This document shows positions 50,407-60,357 of a DNA stretch of 64,000 nt, one piece after another; the stretch's first letter is position 1; the number at the start of each line of letters is the position of its first letter. The notes under the pieces were generated by a model that was given only the letters and a program-made list of their open reading frames with translations, searched no databases and was not told the origin of the DNA. The position numbers and the translations under genes are program-made. The DNA is from JANLTP01 sp031363055. Its GTDB lineage: Bacteria > Pseudomonadota > Gammaproteobacteria > Burkholderiales > Burkholderiaceae_E. The stretch spans positions 1 to 64,000 of the forward strand of contig JANLTP010000097.1 in the NCBI GenBank assembly GCA_031363055.1, read 5' to 3'.

Positions 50407-52086
50407 ATGAACCGGATCGATTCTTCACTAATTCAACGCCTTGGCACTCGCGCTCGGCTGGTGACTTGCGGTGTGCTGCTGGTTACTGCTGCCGCCGCAA
50501 CTCCGGCATTGGCGCAGGAAAAGGTGTTGCGTATCGCGATGACCGCAGCCGACATCCCGCGCACGGTCGGCCAGCCAGACCAGGGTTTCGAAGGCAATCG
50601 CTTCACCGGCATTCCCATGTACGACTCGCTCACGCAGTGGGACCTGTCGAAGGCCGACTCAGCCAGTGTGCTGATTCCGGGCCTGGCGCTAAGCTGGGCC
50701 GTCGACGCCAAGGACAAGACCAAGTGGGTCTTCAAATTGCGCCCCGGTGTGAAGTTTCACGACGGCAGCGCGTTGACCGCTGCCGATGTCGTCTGGAACG
50801 TCCGCAAGGTGCTCGACAAGGACGCCCCGCATTTCGACGCCAGCCAGGTCGGCGTCACCGCCTCGCGCATGCCGACGCTGCGCAGCGGCCGCGCGATCGA
50901 TGATTTGACTGTTGAGTTGACCACCAGCGAGCCGGATGCATTCCTGCCGCTCAATCTGACCAACCTGTTCATGGCCAGCCCATCTCACTGGCAGAAGAAA
51001 TTCGATGCCACGGCGGCGACCCTTGCGCCCGCCGATCGCGCCAAGTCCGCCTGGACCTCATTCGCGGCCGATGCCTCCGGCAGCGGTCCGTTCAAAATGG
51101 CTCGATTTGTGGCTCGCGAGCGCCTCGAGCTGGTGGCCAACAAGGCTTACTGGGACCCGAAGCGCACGCCGAAAATCGACCGGGTCGTGATGGTTCCGAT
51201 GCCAGAAGCGAATGCCCGTACCGCCGCGCTGCTGGCCGGACAGGTCGACTGGATCGAGGCGCCATCGCCCGATGCGATGAGCACCATTAGAGCTCGCGGC
51301 TTCAACGTGCACTTCAATCCGCAACCGCATGTCTGGCCTTGGCAGTTGTCGTTCGCCGAAGGTTCGCCCTGGCTCGACAAACGAGTGCGTCACGCAGCCA
51401 ATCTGTGCGTCGACCGCGCCGGCCTGCTCAAGTTGCTGGGCGGCATGATGGGCGTACCGAAGGGATCCGTAGCACCCGATCACCCTTGGTGGGGCAACCC
51501 CAAGTTCGAGATCAGCTACAACCCGGATAGTGCCAAGAAACTGATGGCCGAGGCTGGTCATTCAGCAGCCAAGCCTCTAAAGGTCAAGGTGCAGATTTCG
51601 GCCAGCGGTTCGGGCCAGATGCAGCCCTTGCCGATGAACGAGTTCGTGCAACAATCGCTCAAGCAGTGTTACTTCGACGTCCAGTTTGACGTGATCGAAT
51701 GGAACACGCTGTTCACTAATTGGCGCAAGGGTGCGAAGGATCCATCGGCCAACGGCAGCAATGCGACCAACGTCAGCTTCGCGACCATGGACCCGTTCTT
51801 CGCCATGGTTCGCTTCACCAGCACCAAGACCTTCCCGCCGGTCAGCAACAACTGGGGCTACTTCGGTAACGATGAATTCGACAAGCTGATCGCCACCGCG
51901 CGCAATTCGTTCGATGACAAGTCGCGCGACGCGGCGCTGGCCAAGTTGCATGCACGCATCGTCGAGGAAGCACCGTTTGTCTGGATCGCCCACGACGTCG
52001 GCCCGCGAGCCATGAGCGCCAAAGTCAAGAATGTGGTGCAGCCGAAGAGCTGGTTCATCGACATCGCGCCGATGACGATCGAGTAA
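50407..52086 (+). CDS. Peptide/opine-type ABC transporter substrate-binding protein
   Basis: About 559 residues, SBP family 5. The signal peptide ends near ATPALAQEKVLR. Family features are IPGLALSWAVDAKDKTKWVF, LRPGVKFHDGSALTAADVVWN, SGSGPFKMARFVARERLELV, NKAYWDPKRTPKIDRVV and the C-terminal EEAPFVWIAHDVGPR. It delivers its ligand to the DppBC-like permeases. ATG 50407 has AAGGAGA upstream. Context (racemase, FCD regulator) suggests amino-acid derivatives rather than general peptides. Confidence 0.9.
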   Translation: MNRIDSSLIQRLGTRARLVTCGVLLVTAAAATPALAQEKVLRIAMTAADIPRTVGQPDQGFEGNRFTGIPMYDSLTQWDLSKADSASVLIPGLALSWAVDAKDKTKWVFKLRPGVKFHDGSALTAADVVWNVRKVLDKDAPHFDASQVGVTASRMPTLRSGRAIDDLTVELTTSEPDAFLPLNLTNLFMASPSHWQKKFDATAATLAPADRAKSAWTSFAADASGSGPFKMARFVARERLELVANKAYWDPKRTPKIDRVVMVPMPEANARTAALLAGQVDWIEAPSPDAMSTIRARGFNVHFNPQPHVWPWQLSFAEGSPWLDKRVRHAANLCVDRAGLLKLLGGMMGVPKGSVAPDHPWWGNPKFEISYNPDSAKKLMAEAGHSAAKPLKVKVQISASGSGQMQPLPMNEFVQQSLKQCYFDVQFDVIEWNTLFTNWRKGAKDPSANGSNATNVSFATMDPFFAMVRFTSTKTFPPVSNNWGYFGNDEFDKLIATARNSFDDKSRDAALAKLHARIVEEAPFVWIAHDVGPRAMSAKVKNVVQPKSWFIDIAPMTIE

Positions 52087-52159
52087 CGACGCATCGGGTC
52101 GAACAGGGTCAAAGAACAAAGTCGAAGAATAGTTCAAACGGAGAAGTCGGGCGACCGCA

Positions 52160-53113
52160 ATGATTTCCTTTCTGCTGCGTCGCCTGCTTTATGCCCTGCC
52201 GATCATGTTGGGAGTGGCCTTCGTCTGCTTTGCCCTGGTTCACCTGGCGCCCGGCGACCCCCTGGTATCGATCTTGCCGCCGGATGCCAGCGTAGAACTG
52301 CAGAACCAGCTTCGCACTCTGTACGGCTTTGATCGCAGCCTGCCTGAGCAGTTTGCCGCCTGGATCTGGCGCGCGCTGCACGGCGATCTGGGCACCAGCA
52401 TTGCGAGCAGCCGGCCGGTCGCATCCGAGGTATTCGCCGCCGTTCGCAACACACTGCGGCTGGCCTTGATGGCCACTCTGATCGGCTTCATCCTCGGTAG
52501 TCTATTCGGGTTTGTCGCCGGCTACTTCCAGAACAGTTGGGTCGACAAGGCTGCTTCATTCGCAGCTGTGTTGGGTGTCAGCGTGCCGCATTACTGGCTC
52601 GGCATGGTGCTGGTGATCGTGTTCGCGGTTTTGCTGCCCTGGTTGCCACCCAGCGGTGCCGGTCCTGGCAGCTCGGCCGACTGGGTCTGGAGCTGGGAGT
52701 ACATCCGTCACATGATCTTGCCCGCGGTCACGATGAGTGTCATTCCGATGGGCATCATCGCCAGGACGGTGCGCGCATTGGTGGCCGACATCCTGGCGCA
52801 GGAGTTTGTCGTCGGTCTGCGGGCCAAGGGCTTGACCGACCTCGGAATTTTCATGCATGTCGTCAAGAACGCAGCGCCTACGGCATTGGCGGTCATGGGG
52901 CTGCAACTGGGCTACCTGCTCGGCGGCTCGATCCTGATCGAGACCGTGTTCGCCTGGCCAGGTACCGGATTCCTGTTGAACAGTGCCATCTTTCAGCGCG
53001 ACCTGCCGCTGTTGCAAGGGACCATCCTGGTGCTGGCCATGTTCTTTGTGTTGTTGAATCTGCTGGTCGATGTCATTCAAACGTTGCTCGATCCTCGGAT
53101 TGCGCGCTCATGA
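52160..53113 (+). CDS. ABC permease, DppB-like
   Basis: 317 residues, about six membrane helices. Standard DppB features: FLLRRLLYALPIMLGVAFVC at the N-terminus, LAPGDPLVS, LRTLYGFDRSLPEQFAAW, and the C-terminal EAA-type region QEFVVGLRAKGLTDLGIFMH followed by FAWPGTGFLL. It forms the membrane channel with the next gene and overlaps it by 4 nt (ATGA). Confidence 0.93.
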   Translation: MISFLLRRLLYALPIMLGVAFVCFALVHLAPGDPLVSILPPDASVELQNQLRTLYGFDRSLPEQFAAWIWRALHGDLGTSIASSRPVASEVFAAVRNTLRLALMATLIGFILGSLFGFVAGYFQNSWVDKAASFAAVLGVSVPHYWLGMVLVIVFAVLLPWLPPSGAGPGSSADWVWSWEYIRHMILPAVTMSVIPMGIIARTVRALVADILAQEFVVGLRAKGLTDLGIFMHVVKNAAPTALAVMGLQLGYLLGGSILIETVFAWPGTGFLLNSAIFQRDLPLLQGTILVLAMFFVLLNLLVDVIQTLLDPRIARS

Positions 53114-53996
53114 CGACCGCTGCTTCGGTGACCAGCGCCTCTGCGGACGAGGTCGAGCGTTCGCCCGGCTACTGGCAAACCGTTGGCAGGCGACTGGTCC
53201 GGGACAAGCTTGCGATGAGCGCCACTGCGGTGATCCTGGGCCTGCTGATACTGGCTCTGTTCGGTCAATGGTTGGCACCCGCCGATCCGTATGCAGCGTC
53301 GATGCTGAATCGGCTCAAGCCGATCGGCTTTGAAGGTTATCCGCTCGGCAGCGATGAACTCGGCCGCGACATGTTGAGCCGACTCATGATCGGTGCCCGT
53401 CTGAGCCTCTTCATCGGCATCACGCCGGTGCTGTTCGCATTTGTCATCGGCTCGTTCATCGGCATTGTGTCCGGCTATGCCGGCGGCATGTTGAACACCG
53501 CCGTCATGCGCACGATCGACGTGTTTTACGCCTTTCCGTCGGTGCTGCTCGCGATCGCACTGAGCGGCGCGCTCGGCGCGGGTATCACCAATTCGCTGAT
53601 CTCGCTGACAGTCGTATTCATTCCGCCGATAGCGCGGGTCGCCGAAAGCGTCACGACGCAGATTCGCAGCCGCGATTTCGTCGAGGCAGCGCGCGCTTCG
53701 GGTGCCAGTGCGTTTACGATCATGCGCGTGCATGTGCTGGGTAATGTGCTGAGCCCGATCTTCGTCTACGCGACCAGCCTGATTGCAGTCAGCATGATCC
53801 TCGCCTCCGGGCTGTCGTTCCTGGGCTTGGGCGTCAAGCCGCCAGAACCCGAATGGGGCCTGATGCTGAACACCTTGCGCACGGCGATCTATGTCCAGCC
53901 CTGGATTGCGGCATTACCCGGCGTCATGATCTTCGCGACCTCGATCGCCTTCAACCTGCTGTCGGACGGGCTGCGCAGCGCCATGGAGATCAAGGC

Positions 53997-54000
<4 letters not shown>
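53110..54000 (+). CDS. ABC permease, DppC-like
   Basis: About 296 residues. WLAPADPYAASMLNRLKPI, HPLGSDELGRDMLSR-like GYPLGSDELGRDMLSRLMIG, VFYAFPSVLLAIALSG, and the EAA loop RSRDFVEAARASGASAFTIM are typical DppC/OppC features with five to six helices. The start is fixed by ATGA overlap with DppB. Its own stop overlaps the following ATPase start by 4 nt. Confidence 0.93.
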
Positions 54001-55015
<1,015 letters not shown>

Positions 55016-55019
<4 letters not shown>

Positions 55020-56137
55020 CGACCGGGAGCGGTAAAGCCGGAACTGCGCAAGCGCGTACTGCTGAAATGCGTACCGTCGAAACGCGTATCGTTGAAACCG
55101 AAACGGATGAAGCCGCATCGAATGACGCCGCCTCGCGTACAGACGGCGCAGCCCCCTTTGTCGACGTCCAGAACCTTACGGTCACCTTCATCGGCACACG
55201 TAAGCCCGTTCATGCCGTTGACGGAGTCGACTTGCAAGTCCGACGCGGCGAGGTCGTCGCTCTGATCGGCGAATCCGGTTCTGGCAAAAGCGTCACTTTG
55301 CGCTCGCTGCTCAGGCTGCACGCGCCTCGCCGAACCCGAATTGGCGGTCGCGTCCTGGTCGGCGGACAGGATGTGCTTGCGCTGTCGCCCTCCGCACTGG
55401 CCGATTATCGCGGCAAGGTGGCTTCGATGATCTTTCAGGAGCCATTGCTCGCGATGGACCCGGTCTATACGGTAGGCGCGCAGATCGTCGAAAGTATCCG
55501 GCGACATGAGAACGTCAGCCAGGAGACGGCGCAACGACGCGCCCTCGAGCTGTTCGAGCGCGTCCGCATCCCAAGCCCGGAGCGTCGATTGGCCGCCTAC
55601 CCACACGAACTGAGCGGCGGCATGCGCCAGCGCGCGATGATTGCGCTGGCACTCGCCTGCAAACCACAGTTGCTGCTGGCTGACGAGCCGACCACGGCAC
55701 TGGATGCGACCGTGCAAATTCAGATCCTGCTGTTGCTGCGCGAGCTGCAGCGCAAAATGGGCCTGGCCGTTATTTTCGTGACCCATGACATCGGTGCAGC
55801 CATCGAAGTCGCCGATCGCATCGCGGTCATGTATGCCGGACGTATCGTCGAAGAGGGGCCAGCCCGCACGCTCATTCGCCAACCCCGACATCCGTATACC
55901 CTGGCCCTGCTGGGCAGCCGTGCGCATGGTGCATTGGCCAAGGGTTCGCGACTCGAAACAATTGCGGGTGCGCCGCCGGACCTGAGCGCGTTGCCTGCGG
56001 GCTGCGCCTTTGCGGAGCGCTGTCGGTTTGCAGACGCCGGCTGCCGTGAAACCAAGCCCGAGATGGTGGTGTTGAGCATCGACCATCGTGCTCGCTGCTT
56101 TCGAACTGATGCCACCGCCAGCCTCGACCGCCACTGA
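55016..56137 (+). CDS. ABC ATPase, DppD/OppD-like
   Basis: About 373 residues. After an unusual N-terminal Thr/Glu/Arg-rich stretch (TAEMRTVETRIVETETDEA, about residues 15-35, from short direct repeats) come Walker A GESGSGKSV, the Q-loop FQEPLLAMDPVYTV, signature LSGGMRQRAMIALAL, Walker B LLLADEPTTALDAT and the C-terminal Cys cluster (GCAFAERCRFADAGC). The start overlaps DppF by 4 nt; the stop overlaps the GntR gene. Confidence 0.92.
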
Positions 56138-56798
56138 TCGCGTCTACGACGGTATCTACAGCGCGGTGCTCGAGCGCCGGCTGGTACCGGGCGAGTGGCT
56201 GCGCGAAACCGAGCTCGCGGTGAGCTTCGAGGTATCTCGCACAGTCGTGCGCCAGGCCCTGCAACGCCTCGCGCAGGAACAGGTCATCGAGTTGATTCAC
56301 AATCGCGGCGCGCGCGTGACCCTGCCGGAACAAGCCGATATCACCCATGTCTTCGAAGCCCGCCGAGTGGCCGAATGCGAAATTGCGCGACGTCTCGGCG
56401 GACGACTCAGCGCCGAACAACTGAGCCTCTTGCAGTCCTTGTGTGACGAGGAGACTGCCGCCAACGTTGCCGGTGATGTGGCAGCCGCTGTGCGATTGTC
56501 GGGAGAGTTCCACAAGGCGATCGCCCGCATGCACGGCAACCCGGTGCTCGAGCGCCTGCTCGATTCGCTGCTGCCCACCACCTCGATGTTGATGTCGCGC
56601 TTCAGCGTTCAGGGACGACCAGTCTGTATCGTTCATCGTCATGTCGACCTGGTCGCTGCGCTGCAACGCGGCGGCCCGATCGCCGCTGGCGAAATGAAGC
56701 AGCATCTGGGCGAGCTCGAGCGTTCGTTGACCACGGGCGGCGGGCCTCGGCTGCGATCTTTACGGGATGTGTTTGGGGCTTATCGCGGGGCGGTGTGA
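56109..56798 (+). CDS. GntR-family (FCD) regulator of the ABC/racemase cluster
   Basis: About 229 residues. Winged HTH: LVPGEWLRETELAVSFEVSR with TVVRQALQRLAQEQVIELI, and a wing NRGARVTLPE. FCD domain: DITHVFEARRVAECEIARRL, FHKAIARMHGNPVLERLLDS, CIVHRHVDLVAAL. The His/Asp positions are those of a metal-dependent FCD ligand site. It is the last gene of the ABC operon (29-nt overlap with the DppD-like gene), so it is produced together with the transporter it probably controls. Confidence 0.88.
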   Translation: MPPPASTATDRVYDGIYSAVLERRLVPGEWLRETELAVSFEVSRTVVRQALQRLAQEQVIELIHNRGARVTLPEQADITHVFEARRVAECEIARRLGGRLSAEQLSLLQSLCDEETAANVAGDVAAAVRLSGEFHKAIARMHGNPVLERLLDSLLPTTSMLMSRFSVQGRPVCIVHRHVDLVAALQRGGPIAAGEMKQHLGELERSLTTGGGPRLRSLRDVFGAYRGAV

Positions 56799-56825
56799 AT
56801 GCCTTCGCGAATTTTGCCTGCTTCC

Positions 56826-56935
56826 GCCAGGAGCGCGCTGGTGCAAATGCCTTCGCGAATGTCACCCGCATCGGCCTTTTCGGCCGACGCTCCTTCTTGA
56901 TTTCGCTGCGGCATTCACACCAGCGCGCTCCTGGC
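56826..56935. repeat. 110-bp palindromic dispersed repeat, copy 2
   Basis: GCCAGGAGCGCGCTGGTG (56826-56843) and CACCAGCGCGCTCCTGGC (56918-56935) form a perfect 18-bp terminal inverted repeat. The interior matches copy 1 (22913-23022) almost throughout, with the hairpin TCGGCC-TTTT-CGGCCGA at its centre. A partial duplicate of the left half precedes it from about 56795. It lies in the 483-bp gap after the GntR gene. Confidence 0.85.
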
Positions 56936-57060
56936 TGACACTGTGCTGGGTTAAGGTTGTCGTATGCGATCGGCGGTGCTTGGCAGGAACCTTTACGGTT
57001 TACGATTTACGGTTTTCGCTGTTCCGATCGTGCACGTTGGTGCTTGATCAGGCTGGCGGG

Positions 57061-57137
57061 GTGCTTGGCGTAGCGGCATCAAGGAGGAGCGTCGGCCGCC
57101 AGGTCGGCGCGGAGGACAGCCGCGTAGCCAAGCGCAC
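57061..57137. repeat. About 76-bp palindromic dispersed repeat, copy 2
   Basis: This matches 49247-49321: GTAGCGGCAT, AGGAGCG, CGGCCGCCAGGTCGGCGCGG, GACAGCCGCGTAGCC. The ends GTGCTTGGC and GCCAAGCGCAC form an imperfect inverted repeat. It lies 125 bp after the unrelated 110-bp element, so both repeat classes are clustered between the GntR and transglutaminase-like genes. Confidence 0.75.
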
Positions 57138-57281
57138 CGTCATCCTGATCCCGAGACAGCCCGGTTGACCTGATCTCCGTACTACCATTGACACGGCAAA
57201 CGATCATTTGCGATTATGTGTCGATGAGGCATGCGACTTGCGTGTTTCTCCGCGAGCCTCCAGTTCCCGCAAGGATTAAGC

Positions 57282-58094
57282 ATGCAAATTCGCGTTGGTT
57301 TCGAAATGTCTTACCAATGTCCACAGCCAACGCCGATGATCCTGGCCTTGAACATCCACTATTCGCGCGCCTCGGACCTGGTACGGCCGGATCATTTAAT
57401 GACTTATCCGTCGGTACCGGTGACCGCCTATCGCGACCTGTTCGGCAACTGGTGCAGCCGCTTGGTCGCGCCGCCAGGTCGCTTCGTGCTTAGCACAGAC
57501 GCCTTGATCAACGACACCGGTGCAACCGACCTGGTGGTTCGCTCTGCCGTGCAGACACCGGTCGAGATGTTGCCCGAATCGACACTGGTTTATTTGCTAG
57601 GCAGCCGATACTGCGAAACCGATCAGCTTTCGGAGATTGCCTGGCGGATCTTCGGTTCGGCGCCGACCGGATGGGATCGGGTTCAGACGATTTGCGATTT
57701 CGTGCATCGACATATCCAGTTCGGCTACCAGCATGCGCGACGCACCCGCACTGCGCTCGAGGCATATAACGAAGGTCAAGGTGTATGTCGCGACTATGCG
57801 CATCTGGCCATTGCCTTCTGCCGGTGCATGAACATACCAGCACGTTATTGCACCGGATACCTGGGCGATATCGGCACCCCACCCCCTTGGGGTACGATGG
57901 ACTTCGCCGGCTGGTTCGAGGCCTATCTCGGGGATCGGTGGTACACCTTCGACGCGCGCAACAATACGCCGCGTATCGGACGTGTGCTGATTGCGCGCGG
58001 ACGTGATGCCTGTGACGTTGCCCTGTCGAGCACCTTCGGTCCGAACACTCTGGAGAGCTTCAAGGTCTGGACCGACGAAGTGGTAGCCGCTTGA
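57282..58094 (+). CDS. Transglutaminase-like protein
   Basis: About 270 residues. An N-terminal beta domain (RVGFEMSYQCPQPTPMILAL) precedes a transglutaminase core: TICDFVHRHIQFGY, the nucleophile Cys in EGQGVCRDYAHLAIAF near 168, ARYCTGYLGDIG and GWFEAYLGDRWYTFDARNN. The place where many members have His (HAWVE pattern) reads AGWFE here, so the normal Cys-His-Asp triad is not obvious at that site. Likely a cytoplasmic protease- or amidase-like enzyme of unknown substrate. ATG 57282 follows AAGGA; no signal peptide. Confidence 0.8.
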   Translation: MQIRVGFEMSYQCPQPTPMILALNIHYSRASDLVRPDHLMTYPSVPVTAYRDLFGNWCSRLVAPPGRFVLSTDALINDTGATDLVVRSAVQTPVEMLPESTLVYLLGSRYCETDQLSEIAWRIFGSAPTGWDRVQTICDFVHRHIQFGYQHARRTRTALEAYNEGQGVCRDYAHLAIAFCRCMNIPARYCTGYLGDIGTPPPWGTMDFAGWFEAYLGDRWYTFDARNNTPRIGRVLIARGRDACDVALSSTFGPNTLESFKVWTDEVVAA

Positions 58095-58108
58095 TACATA
58101 CTTATCGT

Positions 58109-58861
58109 TCAACGCGGCCCATTCAACGCAGCCCATTCGTCGAGTGCTGCCACCAGTGAATCGATGAGTTTGGCCCGAAGTTGCGACCAACGCGCCCCGC
58201 CGTCCTCAACAAAACCTTGATTCACCTCGAGTTCGATACCAATGTACGCAGCTTCAGAATGCCGCTTGCGCAACGCCGAAGTAAGGCCGTCGCTGCGGCC
58301 CTCATAGGGATAGTTGCGCCGCAGCCTCAGCCGTGGAAGTCGCTGCGCCAACATATCCTGCCAGCGTTTCGAAAAGAGTATCTCTCCTGCCCGCTGCGGG
58401 TCGTACAACCAGGCGACGTCGGCCAGTCGAACGCTACCATCGAGCACCGGGGTAAAACTGTGCGAGGCAATGTGCAACACTGATTCGCCGCAGGCAATTC
58501 GGCCGTCGATTTCAGCCTCGACCGACTGGCGGTGCGGGCGGTAGTACCGCTCCAGAATCGATTGCCGTTCACCGTGCTCCAATCGCCGAGTGAATTCGGA
58601 GAACAATTGACGATGCCCAACCGAGCGATTCAGATCGACGAGGAGTCGAGTCGTCGTCGATGCATGCAGCGGTGCACCCAGGCGGCGTGCCATCTGTCGA
58701 GCCAGCTCGAGGGCACCCGGGTCCCAGCCTCGATGGCCCTGCAGGGTCGCGGCCTGCCCGACAAAGAGCTCGCGATAGTCGACCGGCACCCGATTCCCGC
58801 CGTGCTCACAACTGATGACCAGGCTTGGCATGGTTGCCATGCGAATCTGACGCGGCCTCAT
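58109..58861 (-). CDS. N-formylglutamate amidohydrolase family protein
   Basis: About 250 residues. SLVISCEHGGNRVPVDY near the N-terminus, HRGWDPGALELARQMA, LLVDLNRSVGH and VLHIASHSFTPVLDG are the zinc/catalytic motifs of the FGase (HutG2-like) family, with the late EVNQGFVE. It hydrolyses N-formylglutamate-like amides or related small peptides. Two more Met codons follow the chosen start (58840 and 58831), and either could be the true start. It converges with the transglutaminase-like gene. Confidence 0.88.
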   Translation of the reverse strand: MRPRQIRMATMPSLVISCEHGGNRVPVDYRELFVGQAATLQGHRGWDPGALELARQMARRLGAPLHASTTTRLLVDLNRSVGHRQLFSEFTRRLEHGERQSILERYYRPHRQSVEAEIDGRIACGESVLHIASHSFTPVLDGSVRLADVAWLYDPQRAGEILFSKRWQDMLAQRLPRLRLRRNYPYEGRSDGLTSALRKRHSEAAYIGIELEVNQGFVEDGGARWSQLRAKLIDSLVAALDEWAALNGPR

Positions 58862-58913
58862 CTTACAAAGTCCCGTCGATGGTTGCGCGGCAGAGGTAAA
58901 TTCGCAGGAACGC

Positions 58914-58950
58914 TATCATAAAACGCTTGCTATTGATATCATAAAACGCT
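58914..58950. promoter_or_regulatory. 14-bp direct repeats upstream of hicAB
   Basis: TATCATAAAACGCT occurs at 58914-58927 and again, identically, at 58937-58950, with starts 23 bp apart (about two helical turns). It ends 10 bp before the hicA start. Direct repeats at a toxin-antitoxin promoter are usual binding sites for the antitoxin/toxin complex. Confidence 0.65.
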
Positions 58951-58960
58951 AGCATTAGTC

Positions 58961-59218
58961 ATGGTGAACACAAAACACCGAAAGACACTTCAGGCCATTT
59001 TCGCGCGTCCAACGTCGGCAACGATTGTCTTTACTCACATTGAGTCCGTGGTCATTGCACTGGGCGGTGCAGTCGCAGAACGCGAAGGTTCGCGGGTCAA
59101 GATCACTTTGCAAGGCGAACAGTGGCACGCTCACCGTCCTCATCCCGGCAAAGAGGCCAAGCGCTATCAAGTTGAGGAGGCCCGCGAAATGTTGGAGCGC
59201 TTGGGAATCAAACCATGA
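58961..59218 (+). CDS. hicA: HicA-family toxin
   Basis: 85 residues. The dsRBD-like core shows KHRKTLQAIFARPTSATI, VVIALGGAVAEREGSRVKIT and the catalytic His region WHAHRPHPGKEAKRYQVEEA. HicA is an mRNA interferase. It is slightly longer than classical HicA (about 60-80). Its last codons overlap the hicB start by 4 nt. Confidence 0.88.
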   Translation: MVNTKHRKTLQAIFARPTSATIVFTHIESVVIALGGAVAEREGSRVKITLQGEQWHAHRPHPGKEAKRYQVEEAREMLERLGIKP

Positions 59219-59547
59219 ATACGATGAACCACAAAGGGTACACGGCAAGAATCGAATTCGACGAACGCGACAATATATTTGTTGGGCGTGTTCTCGGGCT
59301 GCGCACCATGATCAGCTTTCATGGCGACACCGTTGCTGAGCTACGTTCCGATTTCGAGATCGCTGTCGAGGAATTCCTGCGCGATTGCAAAGAGCAAGGG
59401 GTTCGACCGGAGAAGCCCGCATCCGGCAAACTCATGCTACGCGTGCCACCCGAGATTCACGGTGCCGCACTGGTTGCAGCCCAGGCGGCGGGCAAGAGTC
59501 TGAATCAATGGGCCACCGAGGTTATTCAACAAGCCAGTCAAGGCTAA
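59215..59547 (+). CDS. hicB: HicB-family antitoxin
   Basis: 110 residues. The N-terminal partial RNase-H-like fold is GYTARIEFDERDNIFVGRV, TMISFHGDTVAELRSDFE, EEFLRDCKEQG. The C-terminal ribbon-helix-helix DNA-binding domain is LMLRVPPEIHGAALVAAQ then GKSLNQWATEVI. It neutralises HicA and represses hicAB. The start overlaps hicA (ATGA). Confidence 0.9.
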   Translation: MNTMNHKGYTARIEFDERDNIFVGRVLGLRTMISFHGDTVAELRSDFEIAVEEFLRDCKEQGVRPEKPASGKLMLRVPPEIHGAALVAAQAAGKSLNQWATEVIQQASQG

Positions 59548-59564
59548 GCGCGTTTCTTGCGCGG

Positions 59565-60332
59565 CTAGCCAAGCTCGCGCAAATCAGCAATCACCTGCGA
59601 GCCAAACTGCGGCGACGCGATTAAGGCCGCAATCTTTCCCGCGACTGCGTCGGGCGTCGCGAGCGCCCCCTGCTGTTTCATCGCGATAAAATTCGCCACT
59701 GCCGGAAAATGATTGCTACCGTGCTCGCGAATCCGCCCCTGCATCGCCGTGTCAACCACACCTGGTGCCAGCGATACCACACGGGCACCGAGCCGACCAT
59801 GGGTCGCCTCTTCAGCCGCCAGCGTCTGGCTGTATAAATCCAGTCCGGCTTTGGTCGCGCAATACACCGACCAACCTGGAAAAGGTCGGCGACCCGCGCC
59901 CGAGGATATATTGAGTATCTGCACGTGGTCGGCGAGACCTCGCAGGCGCGTCACGAAAGCAGCGCTCAGAGCGATCGGCGCCGCCAGGTTGAGCATACAG
60001 GCGCGCGCGATATCAGCACTGTGCAAATGCTCGCTTTGGCCAATCGGGTCGACCATACCGGCGTTGTTAATGAGCACAGCACGCGTTAGCCGCTCTGTTC
60101 CTATTGCACTCAGTGTTGATTCGATTTGCGCCAGCATGACGGTAACACCGAAGTCTGGCGTACTCAAATCGGCCACCTGTTGCAGCACCCTGGCGCCTGC
60201 GGTTTCCAACCGGCTCAACCGCTCGCTGCGATGGCGCGCCAATCCAATCACGATGGCCTGTGCCGACACCAGTTGCCCCGCCAGCGCTTCGCCAATGCCT
60301 CGAGAACTGCCGGTAACCAAATATAAATTCAT
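59565..60332 (-). CDS. Short-chain dehydrogenase/reductase (sepiapterin/benzil-reductase-like)
   Basis: 255 residues. LVTGSSRGIGEALAGQL at the start, INNAGMVDPIGQ, NISSGAGRRPFPGWSVY with YCATKAGLDLY (Tyr-x-x-x-Lys), and SLAPGVVDTAMQ are complete SDR motifs. It resembles sepiapterin-reductase/YueD-type NADPH enzymes. It follows the ABC-amidase gene by 25 bp on the same strand, so it may be the last gene of that operon. The substrate is unknown. Confidence 0.87.
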   Translation of the reverse strand: MNLYLVTGSSRGIGEALAGQLVSAQAIVIGLARHRSERLSRLETAGARVLQQVADLSTPDFGVTVMLAQIESTLSAIGTERLTRAVLINNAGMVDPIGQSEHLHSADIARACMLNLAAPIALSAAFVTRLRGLADHVQILNISSGAGRRPFPGWSVYCATKAGLDLYSQTLAAEEATHGRLGARVVSLAPGVVDTAMQGRIREHGSNHFPAVANFIAMKQQGALATPDAVAGKIAALIASPQFGSQVIADLRELG

Positions 60333-60357
60333 ATGCGATCGATCAAACGTGTGTCAT

